Assembly: GCA_963780175.1 (NCBI GenBank)
Contig: CAWAAT010000003.1
Coordinates: forward strand, 346,592-410,591
Reading direction: 5' to 3'
Source of the DNA: Brooklawnia sp963780175
GTDB taxonomy: Bacteria; Actinomycetota; Actinomycetes; Propionibacteriales; Propionibacteriaceae
Length of the DNA stretch: 64,000 nt
This document shows positions 51,735 through 60,835 of the stretch, piece after piece. Each line of letters begins with the position of its first letter. Position 1 is the stretch's first letter. A model generated the notes under the pieces. The model was not told where the DNA came from, did no database searches, and saw only the letters and a list, made by a program, of their open reading frames with translations. The translations under genes and the position numbers were made by a program.

Positions 51735-52404
51735 TCGGGGACTGTTCGTCGTCTTCGAGGGCGGCGACCGGGTGGGCAAGTCGACGCAGGTGCGCGCGCT
51801 GGCAGCCGCGTTGCAGGCCTCCGACGTGGCTCACGTCGTCACCCACGAACCAGGTGACACCGCTGTGGGCGAGGTGATCCGGCGTCTGCTGCTCGACCCC
51901 GCCAACCACCTCGACGACCGTTGCGAGGCCCTGCTGTATGCCGCCGACAAGGCGCAGCACATCAGCGAAGTGGTGCGTCCGGCACTGTCGGCCGGACGTG
52001 TGGTGGTCTGCGACCGCTACGTCGACTCGTTGCTCGCCTACCAGGGAGCCGGTCGAGACCTGGCGCTGGCCGAACTGGAGCCGATCGTGCGGTGGGCGAC
52101 GAGCGACCTGCGGCCGGATCTCACCGTCCTGCTTGACATCGACCCGGCCAGGGCTGTCGGACAGGTCACGGACAAGGACCGGCTCGAACAGGCTGGGGAC
52201 AAGTTCCATGCCCGGGTGCGTGAGGGGTTCCGGCGGATGGCCGCCGCGGAACCGGAGCGCTATCTGGTGCTGCCGGGGCTGACGAGCCTGACCGCCACCG
52301 CGGCCACGATTCGCGGGGCCGTGGGCGCTCTGCTGGGTCAGGAGTTGGTGACGCCACCCCTGGGCGATCTGACGGATCTTCCGTCGCAGCCAGTGGATCA
52401 GTGA
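51727..52404 (+). CDS. tmk: thymidylate kinase
   Basis: A 225-residue dTMP kinase that makes dTDP for DNA synthesis. The P-loop is FEGGDRVGKSTQ, the DR(Y/H) motif is VVCDRYVDSLLAYQGAGRDL and the lid region is near VTDKDRLEQAGDKFH. Its length and layout are standard. The GTG at 51727 is chosen so that the protein begins with ADRGLFVVFEGG; the longer frame is within the upstream gene. Overlaps holB by GTGA. Confidence 0.93.
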   Translation: MADRGLFVVFEGGDRVGKSTQVRALAAALQASDVAHVVTHEPGDTAVGEVIRRLLLDPANHLDDRCEALLYAADKAQHISEVVRPALSAGRVVVCDRYVDSLLAYQGAGRDLALAELEPIVRWATSDLRPDLTVLLDIDPARAVGQVTDKDRLEQAGDKFHARVREGFRRMAAAEPERYLVLPGLTSLTATAATIRGAVGALLGQELVTPPLGDLTDLPSQPVDQ

Positions 52405-53612
52405 GGGCCGTGCAGAGCGCCGATGTGTGGGCCGAGTTGGTCGGTCAACAGCGCGCCGTCGATGAGCTCAAAGCTGCCGTTCGGGCGACCCGCACGCCCA
52501 CCGATGACAACGTGCACTCCATGACTCACGCCTGGCTGTTCACCGGTCCGCCCGGGTCTGGACGCAGCAACGCCGCCCGCGCCTTCGCCGCCGCGCTGCT
52601 GTGCGACCGGGGCGGCTGTGGGCAGTGCAGGGTCTGTCGCACCGTCGAGTCAGGGGCGCACCCCGACGTGACTCTGGTGCGTACCGAGCAACTCTCCATC
52701 ACAGTGGCCGAGGCTCGCGATCTGGCCGCCCGGGCCGCCAATCTGCCCACCGTCGGCCGATTCCAGGTCATCGTGGTCGAGGACGCCGACCGGCTCACCG
52801 ATCGCGGTGCCAACGCCCTGCTCAAGTCGTTCGAGGAGCCACCGCCGCGAACTGTCTGGGTGCTCTGCGCTCCCACCCTGGACGACGTGTTCCCGACGAT
52901 CCGATCGCGGGCTCGGCACATCACCTTGCGCACACCCGCGGACGCCGACGTGGCGAGGTTGCTCGAGGAACGCGACGGGGTCGATCCTGGCCTGGCGGCT
53001 CACGTGGCGCGTGCGGCGCAGGGCCACATCGGACGCGCTCGGGCCCTGGCCCGAAGTGAGGACGCCCGCAACGCCCGCCGTCAGGTGCTCAGGGTTCCCG
53101 GTCAGCTGACCAGCGTCGCCGCCGCTCTGCAGGCCGCCGAGTCCCTGGTCGCCCAGGCCACGGCGGACGCGGAGCGACAGACGAGCGCACTCGATGCCAG
53201 TGAACTTGCCGCGTTGAAGGAGGCCCTCGGCTTCGGTTCGAAGGGGGCACGCCCCCGGCACGCCCAGGCCGCGCTCAAGGAACTGGAGGACCAGCAGAAG
53301 GCCCGCGCCAAGCGCCTGCTGCGTGACGCGCTCGACCGCGTCCTCACCGAGCTGACAACGTGGTACCGGGACGTCCTGAGCGTCCAGTTGGCGGCTGTCG
53401 ACCCGACCACCCTGACGGGGTCGGCGGTGGGGGTTGGGCTGATCAACGCCGAGTTGCGCGATCAGGTGGCGGCCGCTGCTCGCATCAGCACCGCCGAGCA
53501 GACGCTGCGGCGGGTGGATGCGATTCTGGCCACCCGCGAGCGACTCGACCACAGTGTCGCGCCGCTGCTGGCGATGGAGGCCTTGCTGCTGAGCCTGGCA
53601 GACCCTGGCTGA
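52401..53612 (+). CDS. holB: DNA polymerase III delta' subunit
   Basis: A 403-residue clamp-loader subunit. The P-loop-like motif is GPPGSGRSNAARA, with Arg in place of the catalytic Lys as usual for delta', and the zinc-like cysteines are in CDRGGCGQCRVC. RFQVIVVEDADRLTDRGANALLKSFEEPPPRTVWVL is classic; a Lys/Glu-rich C-terminal collar follows. GTG start overlaps the tmk stop. Operon topA-CYTH-tmk-holB. Confidence 0.93.
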   Translation: MRAVQSADVWAELVGQQRAVDELKAAVRATRTPTDDNVHSMTHAWLFTGPPGSGRSNAARAFAAALLCDRGGCGQCRVCRTVESGAHPDVTLVRTEQLSITVAEARDLAARAANLPTVGRFQVIVVEDADRLTDRGANALLKSFEEPPPRTVWVLCAPTLDDVFPTIRSRARHITLRTPADADVARLLEERDGVDPGLAAHVARAAQGHIGRARALARSEDARNARRQVLRVPGQLTSVAAALQAAESLVAQATADAERQTSALDASELAALKEALGFGSKGARPRHAQAALKELEDQQKARAKRLLRDALDRVLTELTTWYRDVLSVQLAAVDPTTLTGSAVGVGLINAELRDQVAAAARISTAEQTLRRVDAILATRERLDHSVAPLLAMEALLLSLADPG

Positions 53613-53714
53613 CCGACTCTCGCTGCCGGGCGTGTCAGTCCATCGATTACCGGCCCGAAGGCCGCAAGATGGGAGTTGACGTATTGGGCCCGAACAGGAC
53701 AGCGAGGACAGCTT

Positions 53715-54623
53715 GTGAGTAGCACCACCGAGGATGTGATCGACGACCAGGCCACCATCGCCTCACCGGCAGGCGACGTTGCGACTGCGTCCCGGGCTCC
53801 GGGCACGCCGTCGTTCTCGGGCGCGAGCCCTGCGGTGCCCCGCGATCCCCGACTGCTGAAGGCCGACCTGGCCGACCTTGAGGCCCGGACCGCAGCCGAG
53901 CAGGCCGCCGCAGCCCAGGCTGCTGCGGAGGATGCTGCCGCAAAGGCCGCTGCCGCGAGGGCAGCCGCCGAACAGACGAAGGCCGAGCTTGAGGCTGCCC
54001 GCGCCGAGGCGAAGGCCAAGGCAGAGGCCGCCGCCCTGCAGGTGAAGCTGGAGCAGCGCGAACTCGATGAGGTCACCGCGGCAGCTCGCATGCAGAGCCG
54101 GGCCCGGCGGGACGAACGCCTCGGGACCGTGCGAACGGCCGAGGACGACGAGCCCCAGGTCGTGACCGTGACGCGCCGCAGCACCGACGCGCCGGCGGGG
54201 GCGTTGGCGCTGTTCCTGTTGCGTGTGGCGCTGGCAGGTTGGGCGGGAATCGTCGGCTGGCAGTCGTTGGTCGATCGCCAGGCCGTGGTGGACGCCCTCA
54301 TCAAGGTGGGCCTGCCCCAGGCGAACAGCTCATCGCTGGCCTGGGGGGTCGGAATCGGGCTCATCGTGATCGCCTTCTTCCTGCTGTTCGGCGCGGGTAC
54401 CCGACTCTTCGCCCTGATCATGCTGGTCGGGGTGATCGGCTTCCTGGCGTACTTCCGGTTCGGCGCCTTCAGCCCCTTCCTGGAGGGCCATTTCGGTTTC
54501 TACGGCGACCGTGACGTGCTGCTGGGCGTCATCTGCCTGGCGTTGATTTTGCTGGGGTCAGGCGGTTTCAGCCTGGACGCCCGTGTCCGCCGTCGCAGGC
54601 AGGCAGCCAAGCTCGTCGAGTGA
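53715..54623 (+). CDS. DoxX-like membrane protein with Ala-rich coiled-coil N-terminus
   Basis: A 302-residue protein. Residues 1-60 are acidic and disordered; about 60-135 form an Ala/Glu/Lys-rich coiled coil (ADLEARTAAEQAAAAQAAAE and onward); about 160-290 form four membrane helices of the DoxX type (LALFLLRVALAGWAGIVGW, WGVGIGLIVIAFFLLFGAG, FLAYFRFGAFSPF). The coiled coil lies in the cytoplasm and may bind a partner. GTG 53715 was chosen. Role unknown. Confidence 0.72.
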   Translation: MSSTTEDVIDDQATIASPAGDVATASRAPGTPSFSGASPAVPRDPRLLKADLADLEARTAAEQAAAAQAAAEDAAAKAAAARAAAEQTKAELEAARAEAKAKAEAAALQVKLEQRELDEVTAAARMQSRARRDERLGTVRTAEDDEPQVVTVTRRSTDAPAGALALFLLRVALAGWAGIVGWQSLVDRQAVVDALIKVGLPQANSSSLAWGVGIGLIVIAFFLLFGAGTRLFALIMLVGVIGFLAYFRFGAFSPFLEGHFGFYGDRDVLLGVICLALILLGSGGFSLDARVRRRRQAAKLVE

Positions 54624-54663
54624 GCCGCCGGGGGTGTCGGCCCGGTGACGTAGGGTACTGCTC

Positions 54664-55308
54664 ATGACGGCGGTGTTCGGTGTGTGGTTCCAGCCGCACG
54701 GCACCCTGCACCTGCTCCGATCCGGACCCGTGGCGGCGGGCGTCGGCGACGCTGTGCTGTACCCGACAGAGGGTGGGCCTGCCGTCGCCACCGTGGTCTG
54801 GGCCGGCGAGGTGGCCGACGCTTCAGGCGTCCCCCAGTGCTCGGGTCAGGCGTCGGCTGATGATGTCACTGGCGCCGAGGCCGAACGGGGACGGCGGGCG
54901 GAGATCGAGGCGGTGGCCCGCACTCTCATCACCCGGCATGGCCTGCCCATGAAGGTGTTGGCGGTCGACCACCAGCAACCCGAAACCGGCCAGTCGCTGG
55001 CCGTGGTCTATTACGAGTCGCCGGTGCGTGTCGACTTCCGCGGCCTGCTGCCGGATCTCGGACGAGCCCTTGCCTGCCGTGTCGACCTGCGTCAGGTCGG
55101 TGACCGCGACGCGGCCAGGCTGTTTAGTGACGTGGGCAGTTGTGGACGCCAGACCTGCTGCACCAGTTGTCTGGTCGAGTTGGAGCCGGTGGTCGGGCCA
55201 CGGGGACGCAACCCGCATGCGGCGTCCACGGGCAGTTGCGGTCGTGCGATGTGTTGCCTGTCATACCACCCGTCCGGCCCTGCCGAGGAACGTCGTGCCA
55301 CGCAATAG
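54664..55308 (+). CDS. PSP1/RicT-like protein
   Basis: A 214-residue PSP1-domain protein. The conserved pattern VVYYESPVRVDFRGLLPDLGRAL and RVDLRQVGDRDAARLFSDVG is followed by two cysteine motifs, GSCGRQTCCTSC and GSCGRAMCC, both typical of RicT (YaaT). In Bacillus RicT belongs to the Y-complex with RicA and RicF, affecting RNase Y and phosphorelay, and its gene is also next to holB. In actinomycetes no Y-complex is established. The stop overlaps the start of the next gene. Confidence 0.85.
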   Translation: MTAVFGVWFQPHGTLHLLRSGPVAAGVGDAVLYPTEGGPAVATVVWAGEVADASGVPQCSGQASADDVTGAEAERGRRAEIEAVARTLITRHGLPMKVLAVDHQQPETGQSLAVVYYESPVRVDFRGLLPDLGRALACRVDLRQVGDRDAARLFSDVGSCGRQTCCTSCLVELEPVVGPRGRNPHAASTGSCGRAMCCLSYHPSGPAEERRATQ

Positions 55309-56930
55309 CCGCCGCCGGGGCCCGTCAGTGGTTGCGGCGGCCCTTGTGGGGGTGGTCCTGGCTAGCGGTTGCGTGCCAGGCGTGCGCTCGCCGAGTGGCG
55401 GGCCGTCGTCCGGCTCACCGACATCGGTCGGCGGCGCGGCCGTCGCCCTGCCCACGCCACGCCAGACGTACCCGGCGGACCCTTCACCCGACCGGCCGAC
55501 CGTACCGATCCCGGACGTGCGCCCGCCGGGTTTCGTCGAGGCGCCTCCCGGCAGCGGGTACTCCCGGTATCTCGGCCAAAAGTTGCAGTGGAGGAACTGC
55601 GGCGATCTGCGTTGCGCCACCTTCCGGGCACCCCTCGACTGGCAACAGCCGGACGGCGGTGGCGATCACCATCGCGATGAGGATGTCGCCGGCGAGCGTC
55701 CCCGACAGGTTGGGCGCGCTGTTCGTCAATCCCGGAGGCCCCGGAGCCTCTGCCCAGGATTTCGTGGCCAGCTTCAGGGCGACCGGCCTCGAGGGATTCG
55801 ACGTCATCGGGCTCGACTCGCGAGGCTCCGGCCAATCGACCCCGGTGGTGTGCGGCGACGGTCGGCAGACCGACGTCTACTTCGACGCCGACGCCACCCC
55901 GGATGACGTGAGTGAACGCGAGGCCCTGATCGCAGCCCAGCGCGACTTCAACGACCGGTGCCGGCAGAACTCCGGCCCGTTGCTCGACCACATCTCCACC
56001 ATCGATGCGATGCACGATTACGACCTGGCCCGTCACCTGCTGGGTGAGCCCCGACTCAACTTCTACGGTGCGAGCTACGGGACCTTCCTGGGCGCGGTCT
56101 ACGCGGAGTTGTACCCGCAGACCACCGGGCGCCTGGTGCTCGATTCTGCCGTCGACCTGACGCTGAGCACCGAGGTGATCCAGGCCCAGGGGTTCGACCT
56201 CAGCCTCGCGAATTTCGCGGCCTGGTGCGCGCAGGCCGACGACTGTCGGCTGGGCGCCACCGCCCAGCAGGTCACCGACACGGTCGTGTCGTTCCTGCAA
56301 GGCCTGGACGCGGCGGCCCTGCCCACCACCGACGGCACGCGGAAGCTCACCCAGTCGCTGGCCGTCACCGGTGTCGTCCTGCACTTCTACTTCGGGGCCG
56401 AGGTGTACACCGACCTGGCGGAATTGCTGGAGTACACCATGACCTCGGGGGACGGTTCGTATCTGTTGGAGGCGGCCGACCTCATGAATGATCGAAGGCC
56501 CGACGGCAGCTACGGGAACATCTCCTACGCCTTCCCCGCCATCCGTTGCGCGGACGAGGCCGACGGTGGCGTCCAGCAGGCATTTGACGACTGGACAGGC
56601 CGCGACTCCCGGCTGGCCCCGATCTTCGGGCCGTTGTTCGGCCCCGACATCGCCTGCCCGCTGTGGACGGCCGAGGCGGCCCCGCAGATCGACTTCACCG
56701 GCATCGGGGCGCCGCCGTTGCTGGTCGTCCAGAACACCGGGGACTCGGCGACACCGTTCCGCAACGCCGAGATCATGGCCGCCGAGTTGGAGTCCGCGGT
56801 GCTGGTGGTGCGGGACGCCCCTGGCCACGGCGCCTACGCGTCCGGCAGTGCCTGTGTGGACGGCATCGTGGTCGACTACCTCACCACGGGCAAGGTTCCC
56901 GCAGAGGGGACGCGCTGCTCTGACGGCTAG
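55295..56930 (+). pseudogene. exported alpha/beta hydrolase with TAP-like C-terminal domain, frameshifted
   Basis: Starts at GTG 55295 after GAGGAA, with a lipoprotein-type signal (VVAAALVGVVLASGC) and a Pro/Ser-rich linker. The catalytic domain opens with LQWRNCGDLRCATFRAPLDWQQPDG in one frame and continues in the next with VAITIAMRM and GALFVNPGGPGASAQDF. The nucleophile elbow is GASYGTFLGAVYAEL and the C-terminal TAP-like domain contains PPLLVVQNTGDSATPF and DAPGHGAYASGSAC. A single extra base at about 55653-55662 (a G/C run) breaks the frame. Repaired length is about 544 residues, normal for tripeptidyl-aminopeptidase-like hydrolases. Confidence 0.82.
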
Positions 56931-56986
56931 CCGGTTCTCGTCCGCAAGCAGCCCAAACGGGGGTGTCGGGGAACGACCGCGGCGGG

Positions 56987-57016
56987 TTTCGCAGGACGAG
57001 GCGGTGTCGGTATAGT
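56987..57016 (+). promoter_or_regulatory. candidate tRNA-Thr promoter
   Basis: TATAGT at 57011-57016 is a good -10 hexamer 28 bases before the tRNA. TTTCGC at 56987-56992, 18 bases upstream of it, is only a weak -35. Confidence 0.4.
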
Positions 57017-57044
57017 TTGCTGGGTTGACCGCTTCGGCGGGCAC

Positions 57045-57120
57045 GCCACCTTAGCTCAGTCGGTAGAGCGACGCTCTCGTAAAGCGTAGGTCATCGGTTC
57101 GAATCCGATAGGTGGCTCCA
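57045..57120 (+). tRNA. tRNA-Thr (anticodon CGT), insertion site of the downstream element
   Basis: A 76-nucleotide cloverleaf: acceptor arms GCCACCT and AGGTGGC, anticodon stem ACGCT/AGCGT around CTCGTAA (anticodon CGT, codon ACG), T arm ATCGG-TTCGAAT-CCGAT, discriminator T and an encoded CCA at 57118-57120. An integrase gene ends 14 bases beyond it, so its 3' half probably serves as the attachment site. Confidence 0.95.
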
Positions 57121-57133
57121 GTGAAACACCTGG

Positions 57134-58249
57134 TCAAAGGCGACTAGGCTGCTCTGTAACAGAACCTGATCGAGGCTCAGTCCGCAGATAGTCCGCAAGA
57201 ATCGCAGAGCGCGCCGAAGCGAGCCGCTCGGCGACCTGGTCCAAGTCCTCGTCGAACAGGTCGGCATACACGTCCAAGGTGGTGCTCGGCTTGTCGTGCC
57301 CAAGCATTCGCTGAAGTGCTAGGACGCTCGCTCCGGCCTTCACTGCCAGACTGGCCGCCGTGTGCCGCATCTCGTGAGGGGTGATCCCGTCCAACCCGGC
57401 GGCCCGGGCAGCCGGGTCGAACCAGTCTCGGCGAGCGTTGCCGATCCGCAGGACGCCGCCCCTGGCCGCTGTGAACAGGAGAGCGTCGGGTTCGCGATCT
57501 TGCATCCGCTCGGCGATCTCGCTGTCGAGAAAACTCGGAAACGGAACAGAACGACGCTGGTGATCCTTCGGCTCGGTCCACTCGATCCGGCCGTTGACCT
57601 CGGTCACCGACGCTTCGATCATGAATCGCCGACGCAGCTGGTCGACGCTGGACACCTTCAACGCGGCCATCTCGCCGAACCGAAGACCGCAGTACGCCAG
57701 CACCAGTACGAGGTCTCTGTTCTCGCCGGCCGCGTCCGCCAGGGCCTCGACCTGAAGGGCGTTCAGGTACTTCCGCCGCTTCAGCTTCTGCCTGGGTCGG
57801 ACAACCGACAGGGCAGGGTTCACGCCCAGATGCTTCGTCTGCACTGCCCGATCGAGGATGCCCGAGAGGACGCTGATCACCTTGCGCTTGGAGCCGTCCG
57901 ACAGTTGGAGATTCGCCGTCCATTCTTGAATGGCTTCGATCGTCACGTCGCCCAACCTGATCTTCCCCCAGCGAGGTTCGATGTAGTTCTTAACTATCGA
58001 CTCGTTGCGTGCTCTGGTCGAGGGTGTCCAGTCGGGATGCGAAGCCAACCACGCCGAAGCCTGAGACGACACGGTGCCTCGGGCTCGCGAGGGATCGACC
58101 CACACGCCTGTCACCAGGTTGGCTGTCGTCTCGTCGAGCCACTTCTGAGCGTCGACCTTGCGTTGGAAGTGGCGAGCGTGCTCCTTGCCTTCGCGGTCGC
58201 GGTATCTGGCCCGCCATACGCCGTCAGGTCGCTTCGTGATGCTGGCCAT
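57134..58249 (-). CDS. int: tyrosine recombinase (phage-type integrase)
   Basis: A 371-residue integrase with three parts: an N-terminal arm-binding domain (ITKRPDGVWRARYRDREGKEHARHF), a core-binding SAM-like domain (about 60-165) and a catalytic domain. Catalytic residues are Arg in YCGLRFGEMAAL, His-x-x-Arg in PHEMRHTAASL, His in LGHDKPSTTLDVYAD and the nucleophile Tyr in the same block. Its stop is 14 bases from the tRNA-Thr CCA, the standard layout for tRNA-targeting elements. The start overlaps a short upstream frame by ATGA. Confidence 0.94.
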   Translation of the reverse strand: MASITKRPDGVWRARYRDREGKEHARHFQRKVDAQKWLDETTANLVTGVWVDPSRARGTVSSQASAWLASHPDWTPSTRARNESIVKNYIEPRWGKIRLGDVTIEAIQEWTANLQLSDGSKRKVISVLSGILDRAVQTKHLGVNPALSVVRPRQKLKRRKYLNALQVEALADAAGENRDLVLVLAYCGLRFGEMAALKVSSVDQLRRRFMIEASVTEVNGRIEWTEPKDHQRRSVPFPSFLDSEIAERMQDREPDALLFTAARGGVLRIGNARRDWFDPAARAAGLDGITPHEMRHTAASLAVKAGASVLALQRMLGHDKPSTTLDVYADLFDEDLDQVAERLASARSAILADYLRTEPRSGSVTEQPSRL

Positions 58250-58341
58250 CAGCAGGGGGCTTTCTCTGATGAGTCAAGTGCGCGGGCCGCCTCAATGTTG
58301 GAGATGAAGTGCTGATCGGCATCAGCCTGAGATTCTCTCAT
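58249..58341 (-). CDS. possible short ORF coupled to the integrase
   Basis: The frame starting MRESQADADQHF encodes 30 residues and its TGA overlaps the integrase ATG by 4 bases, as coupled genes do. It can be extended upstream to 58560 (103 residues). It has no helix-turn-helix and does not look like an excisionase. Composition is not clearly coding, so this is a weak call. Confidence 0.25.
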   Translation of the reverse strand: MRESQADADQHFISNIEAARALDSSEKAPC

Positions 58342-58612
58342 GCATCCCACTATCGTCCATGACAATCCCTTGGTTTCAGGGATGCTGGGCAAAGGCCCAT
58401 GCTGGATGAAGCTGGGCCGGCCGGTGGTCCACAACGTGAGCACCCCTCTCCTTGCCGCCGGTGTGTGTTGAACTGCTGCCAGCCACCCCCCGGCCAGAAC
58501 GCGCTTCACCTCGGATGTGTCGTCCTGTGGATTCTTGTCGCGGGTGAGCAGGAACCGCAAGGCATTTCACATGTGGTTGGTATGGAACCCAACCGTGGCC
58601 GGAGGAGGAAGA
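58342..58612. other. intergenic region of the element without a clear gene
   Basis: Between the integrase side and the lipoprotein gene no gene is supported. It must hold divergent promoters for both directions, but I could not identify hexamers with confidence. Confidence 0.5.
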
Positions 58613-59188
58613 GTGACCATCACTCGAGGCTTGCGTCTGGTGGCGGCAGGACTGCTGACCATGCTCATGTTCAGTAGCTGCTCCAACGGGACCGGCGGCA
58701 ACCCGACGCCCACTCCGAGCAGTCCGAGTCCGAGCGCGTCGCCGACTCCCTCGCCTTCTTCGAGTCCGGCCCCGACGCCCTCGTCGGCTGGTGAGAAGGC
58801 GGCGGCCGACGCTGTTGTGTCGTACATCCGGACGTACGACCGTCTGGGGGCCGACCCGGCGTCCGACCTGATCGAGCTGCTGAACGTGGCCCGCGGCGAC
58901 GCGTTGGCGCAGGCGCAGTACAACCTGTCGTATTTCCGCGGTCAAGGTTGGCGTCAAACGGGTGAGCAGATCCCCAACTACGTGGGGTCCGCTCCCGGAG
59001 CGACGGCAGCTGATTGGTCAATCACGATGTGCATCGACGTCAGCAGAGTCGATCTCCTCGACCAACAAGGCAACTCAGTCAAGAACGCGGACGGCCCGTC
59101 CCGAGTCCTCACCGATTTCCAGCTCCACCGGGATGCGGGCACAGACACGTGGTTCGTGACCAAAGACCAAGTGACAAGCACGTGTTGA
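58613..59188 (+). CDS. putative lipoprotein of the integrative element
   Basis: A 191-residue protein with a lipoprotein signal: basic N-terminus, hydrophobic core and the lipobox MFSSC, followed by a long Pro/Ser/Thr spacer (PTPTPSSPSPSASPTPSPSS). The globular part (about 65-191) has no recognised family (VVSYIRTYDRLGADPASDLIEL; DWSITMCIDVSRVDLLD). The start at GTG 58613 is set by GGAGGAGGAA. It overlaps the next gene by 7 bases. Likely anchored outside the membrane and part of the Tad-like machine encoded downstream. Confidence 0.72.
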   Translation: MTITRGLRLVAAGLLTMLMFSSCSNGTGGNPTPTPSSPSPSASPTPSPSSSPAPTPSSAGEKAAADAVVSYIRTYDRLGADPASDLIELLNVARGDALAQAQYNLSYFRGQGWRQTGEQIPNYVGSAPGATAADWSITMCIDVSRVDLLDQQGNSVKNADGPSRVLTDFQLHRDAGTDTWFVTKDQVTSTC

Positions 59189-60105
59189 CCAGGGCTCTCC
59201 CCATAGGGATCCTTGTGGTTCTTCTCCTCACTCTGCCTGCGGCAACGGCTAGGGCAGACGGTGTCACATGCCCAGACGGGCAGACCCTGAACAGGATCCA
59301 GATGACTTGTCTCGTCGCAGTCTCTGCGGCCGGGAGCAACGGCGACTACCCCCCACAGGTCCACACCCAGGTCACGGACCAAGGCGGCACTGTTTCGGCC
59401 TGTATCAGGGACGTGAAGAACGAGCCGGTGCCGTGTGAGAGTGCTTCGGGGTGGTGGTCGAACGAGCGTCAGTGTTATGTGCAGTTGATGGATCCCCAGC
59501 CAGCGCCAGGTCATGTGCTGTGGGAGGGCAGGACCGACGGCGCGATCTATTTGTGCACGTTTGACTACGGCTTCGCCGTGATGCCATTGCCCTTCTGGTC
59601 TGACTCGATGCCGGCCGGGCCTGCCGCGCCGGTGGATCCGGCGGTGGTGGCTCAGACGATCGTGAACCAGATGGAGTTGCGGGCGATCACGATCGGGATG
59701 GTGCCTGAGGACTCGCCTGGCTCGATGGGTGTGGTGGGTTTGCCTGCGTGGATGTGGGTGGACGCCCCGTCGGAGCAGACGTTCGGGCCGATGACGCGTA
59801 GCGCCTCGTTGGGTGGGGTGTCGGTGACGGCTACTGCCCGGGTGACGAAGGTGTTGTGGGAGATGGGCGACGGTGGTGCGGTGACGTGCACGTCGCCTGG
59901 CACGCCTTTCTCGGATGGTGATGGTGGCCAGGAGTCTCCGGATTGCGGTTACACGTACGCCCGGCAGGGCACTTACACGATCCGCGCGACCAGCTATTGG
60001 AGCGTGGATTGGACGTCGACGTCGGGCCCGTCGGGTTCGATTCCCTTGCAGTTCACCCAGTCCCGGATTTTGCTGGTCGGTGAGATCCAGGTGGTCAGGA
60101 CGTAG
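59182..60105 (+). CDS. exported protein with PKD-like domain
   Basis: A 307-residue secreted protein: the signal peptide is LPIGILVVLLLTLPAATARAD. A Cys-containing region (VTCPDGQTLNRIQMTC, CIRDVKNEPVPCES) follows. A PKD-like beta domain lies near the C-terminus (VTKVLWEMGDGG, then CGYTYARQGTYTIRATSYWSVDW). The GTG start overlaps the end of the lipoprotein gene, so the two are co-translated. PKD-like domains often mediate contacts at cell surfaces; no enzyme motif is seen. Confidence 0.72.
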   Translation: MLTRALPIGILVVLLLTLPAATARADGVTCPDGQTLNRIQMTCLVAVSAAGSNGDYPPQVHTQVTDQGGTVSACIRDVKNEPVPCESASGWWSNERQCYVQLMDPQPAPGHVLWEGRTDGAIYLCTFDYGFAVMPLPFWSDSMPAGPAAPVDPAVVAQTIVNQMELRAITIGMVPEDSPGSMGVVGLPAWMWVDAPSEQTFGPMTRSASLGGVSVTATARVTKVLWEMGDGGAVTCTSPGTPFSDGDGGQESPDCGYTYARQGTYTIRATSYWSVDWTSTSGPSGSIPLQFTQSRILLVGEIQVVRT

Positions 60106-60119
60106 CGAAAGGCACAGTG

Positions 60120-60833
60120 ATGAAGACACCCACCCCCAACCTTGACGCGGCACTGCCGCGGTTCCGCAATTCGAGTCCGAGACCTGCGGCCACCCTTTCG
60201 AGCGACACGACACCGCCTGGTGGGCTGGCCGCGCCCCCGCGGTTGCATCGCCGGCCGGCGGTTGTCGGCGTTTCGATCGCGTTGGTGATCTTCGGCGCCT
60301 TCTTGTCGTTGTGGGCTTACACGAGTCTGGGTAGCGCCCAGGAGGTGGTTGCGGTGCGCCTGGATGTGGCCCGCGGTGAGGTCATCACCCGGGACGCGTT
60401 GCAGATAGTCCGGGTGGGTGTTGACCCGGCACTCCGTGTGATGCCCGGCAACGAACTTCTGGGGGTGATCGGCAAGCGGGCGAGCGCTGACCTGAAGGCC
60501 GGTCAGCTGCTGGTTCCCGGCGCGGTCACCGATGCGGTGGTTCCTCCGTTGGGCAGTTCACTGGTGGGCCTGTCGCTGGGTGCCGGCCAGATCCCCGGTG
60601 AGATGTTGCGGGTGGGTGACGCCGTGCGGGTGGTGTCGACGCCGGGCCAGCAGGGTGACGTGATGGCCGCCGACATCCGGGAGTTCCAGGGTGTGGTGAC
60701 CACAGTGTCGCCGATGGACGCGTCCGGGAAGGTCGCGGTGGTCGTGGAGGTCCCGGCAGCTCAGGCCCCCGAGTTGGCTGCTCGTGCGGCTACCGGGAAG
60801 CTCGCGGTCGTCCTCGATTCTCGTGAGCGCTGA
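60120..60833 (+). CDS. SAF-domain protein (CpaB/RcpC-like)
   Basis: A 237-residue protein with a basic cytoplasmic N-terminus, one membrane helix (VVGVSIALVIFGAFLSLWAY) and an extracytoplasmic SAF domain (VAVRLDVARGEVITRDALQIVRVG, KAGQLLVPGAV). SAF proteins such as CpaB/RcpC stabilise Flp pilus assembly. The ATG at 60120 is used; a GTG one codon earlier is possible. Two bases before the ATPase-like gene. Confidence 0.85.
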   Translation: MKTPTPNLDAALPRFRNSSPRPAATLSSDTTPPGGLAAPPRLHRRPAVVGVSIALVIFGAFLSLWAYTSLGSAQEVVAVRLDVARGEVITRDALQIVRVGVDPALRVMPGNELLGVIGKRASADLKAGQLLVPGAVTDAVVPPLGSSLVGLSLGAGQIPGEMLRVGDAVRVVSTPGQQGDVMAADIREFQGVVTTVSPMDASGKVAVVVEVPAAQAPELAARAATGKLAVVLDSRER

Positions 60834-60835
60834 TC

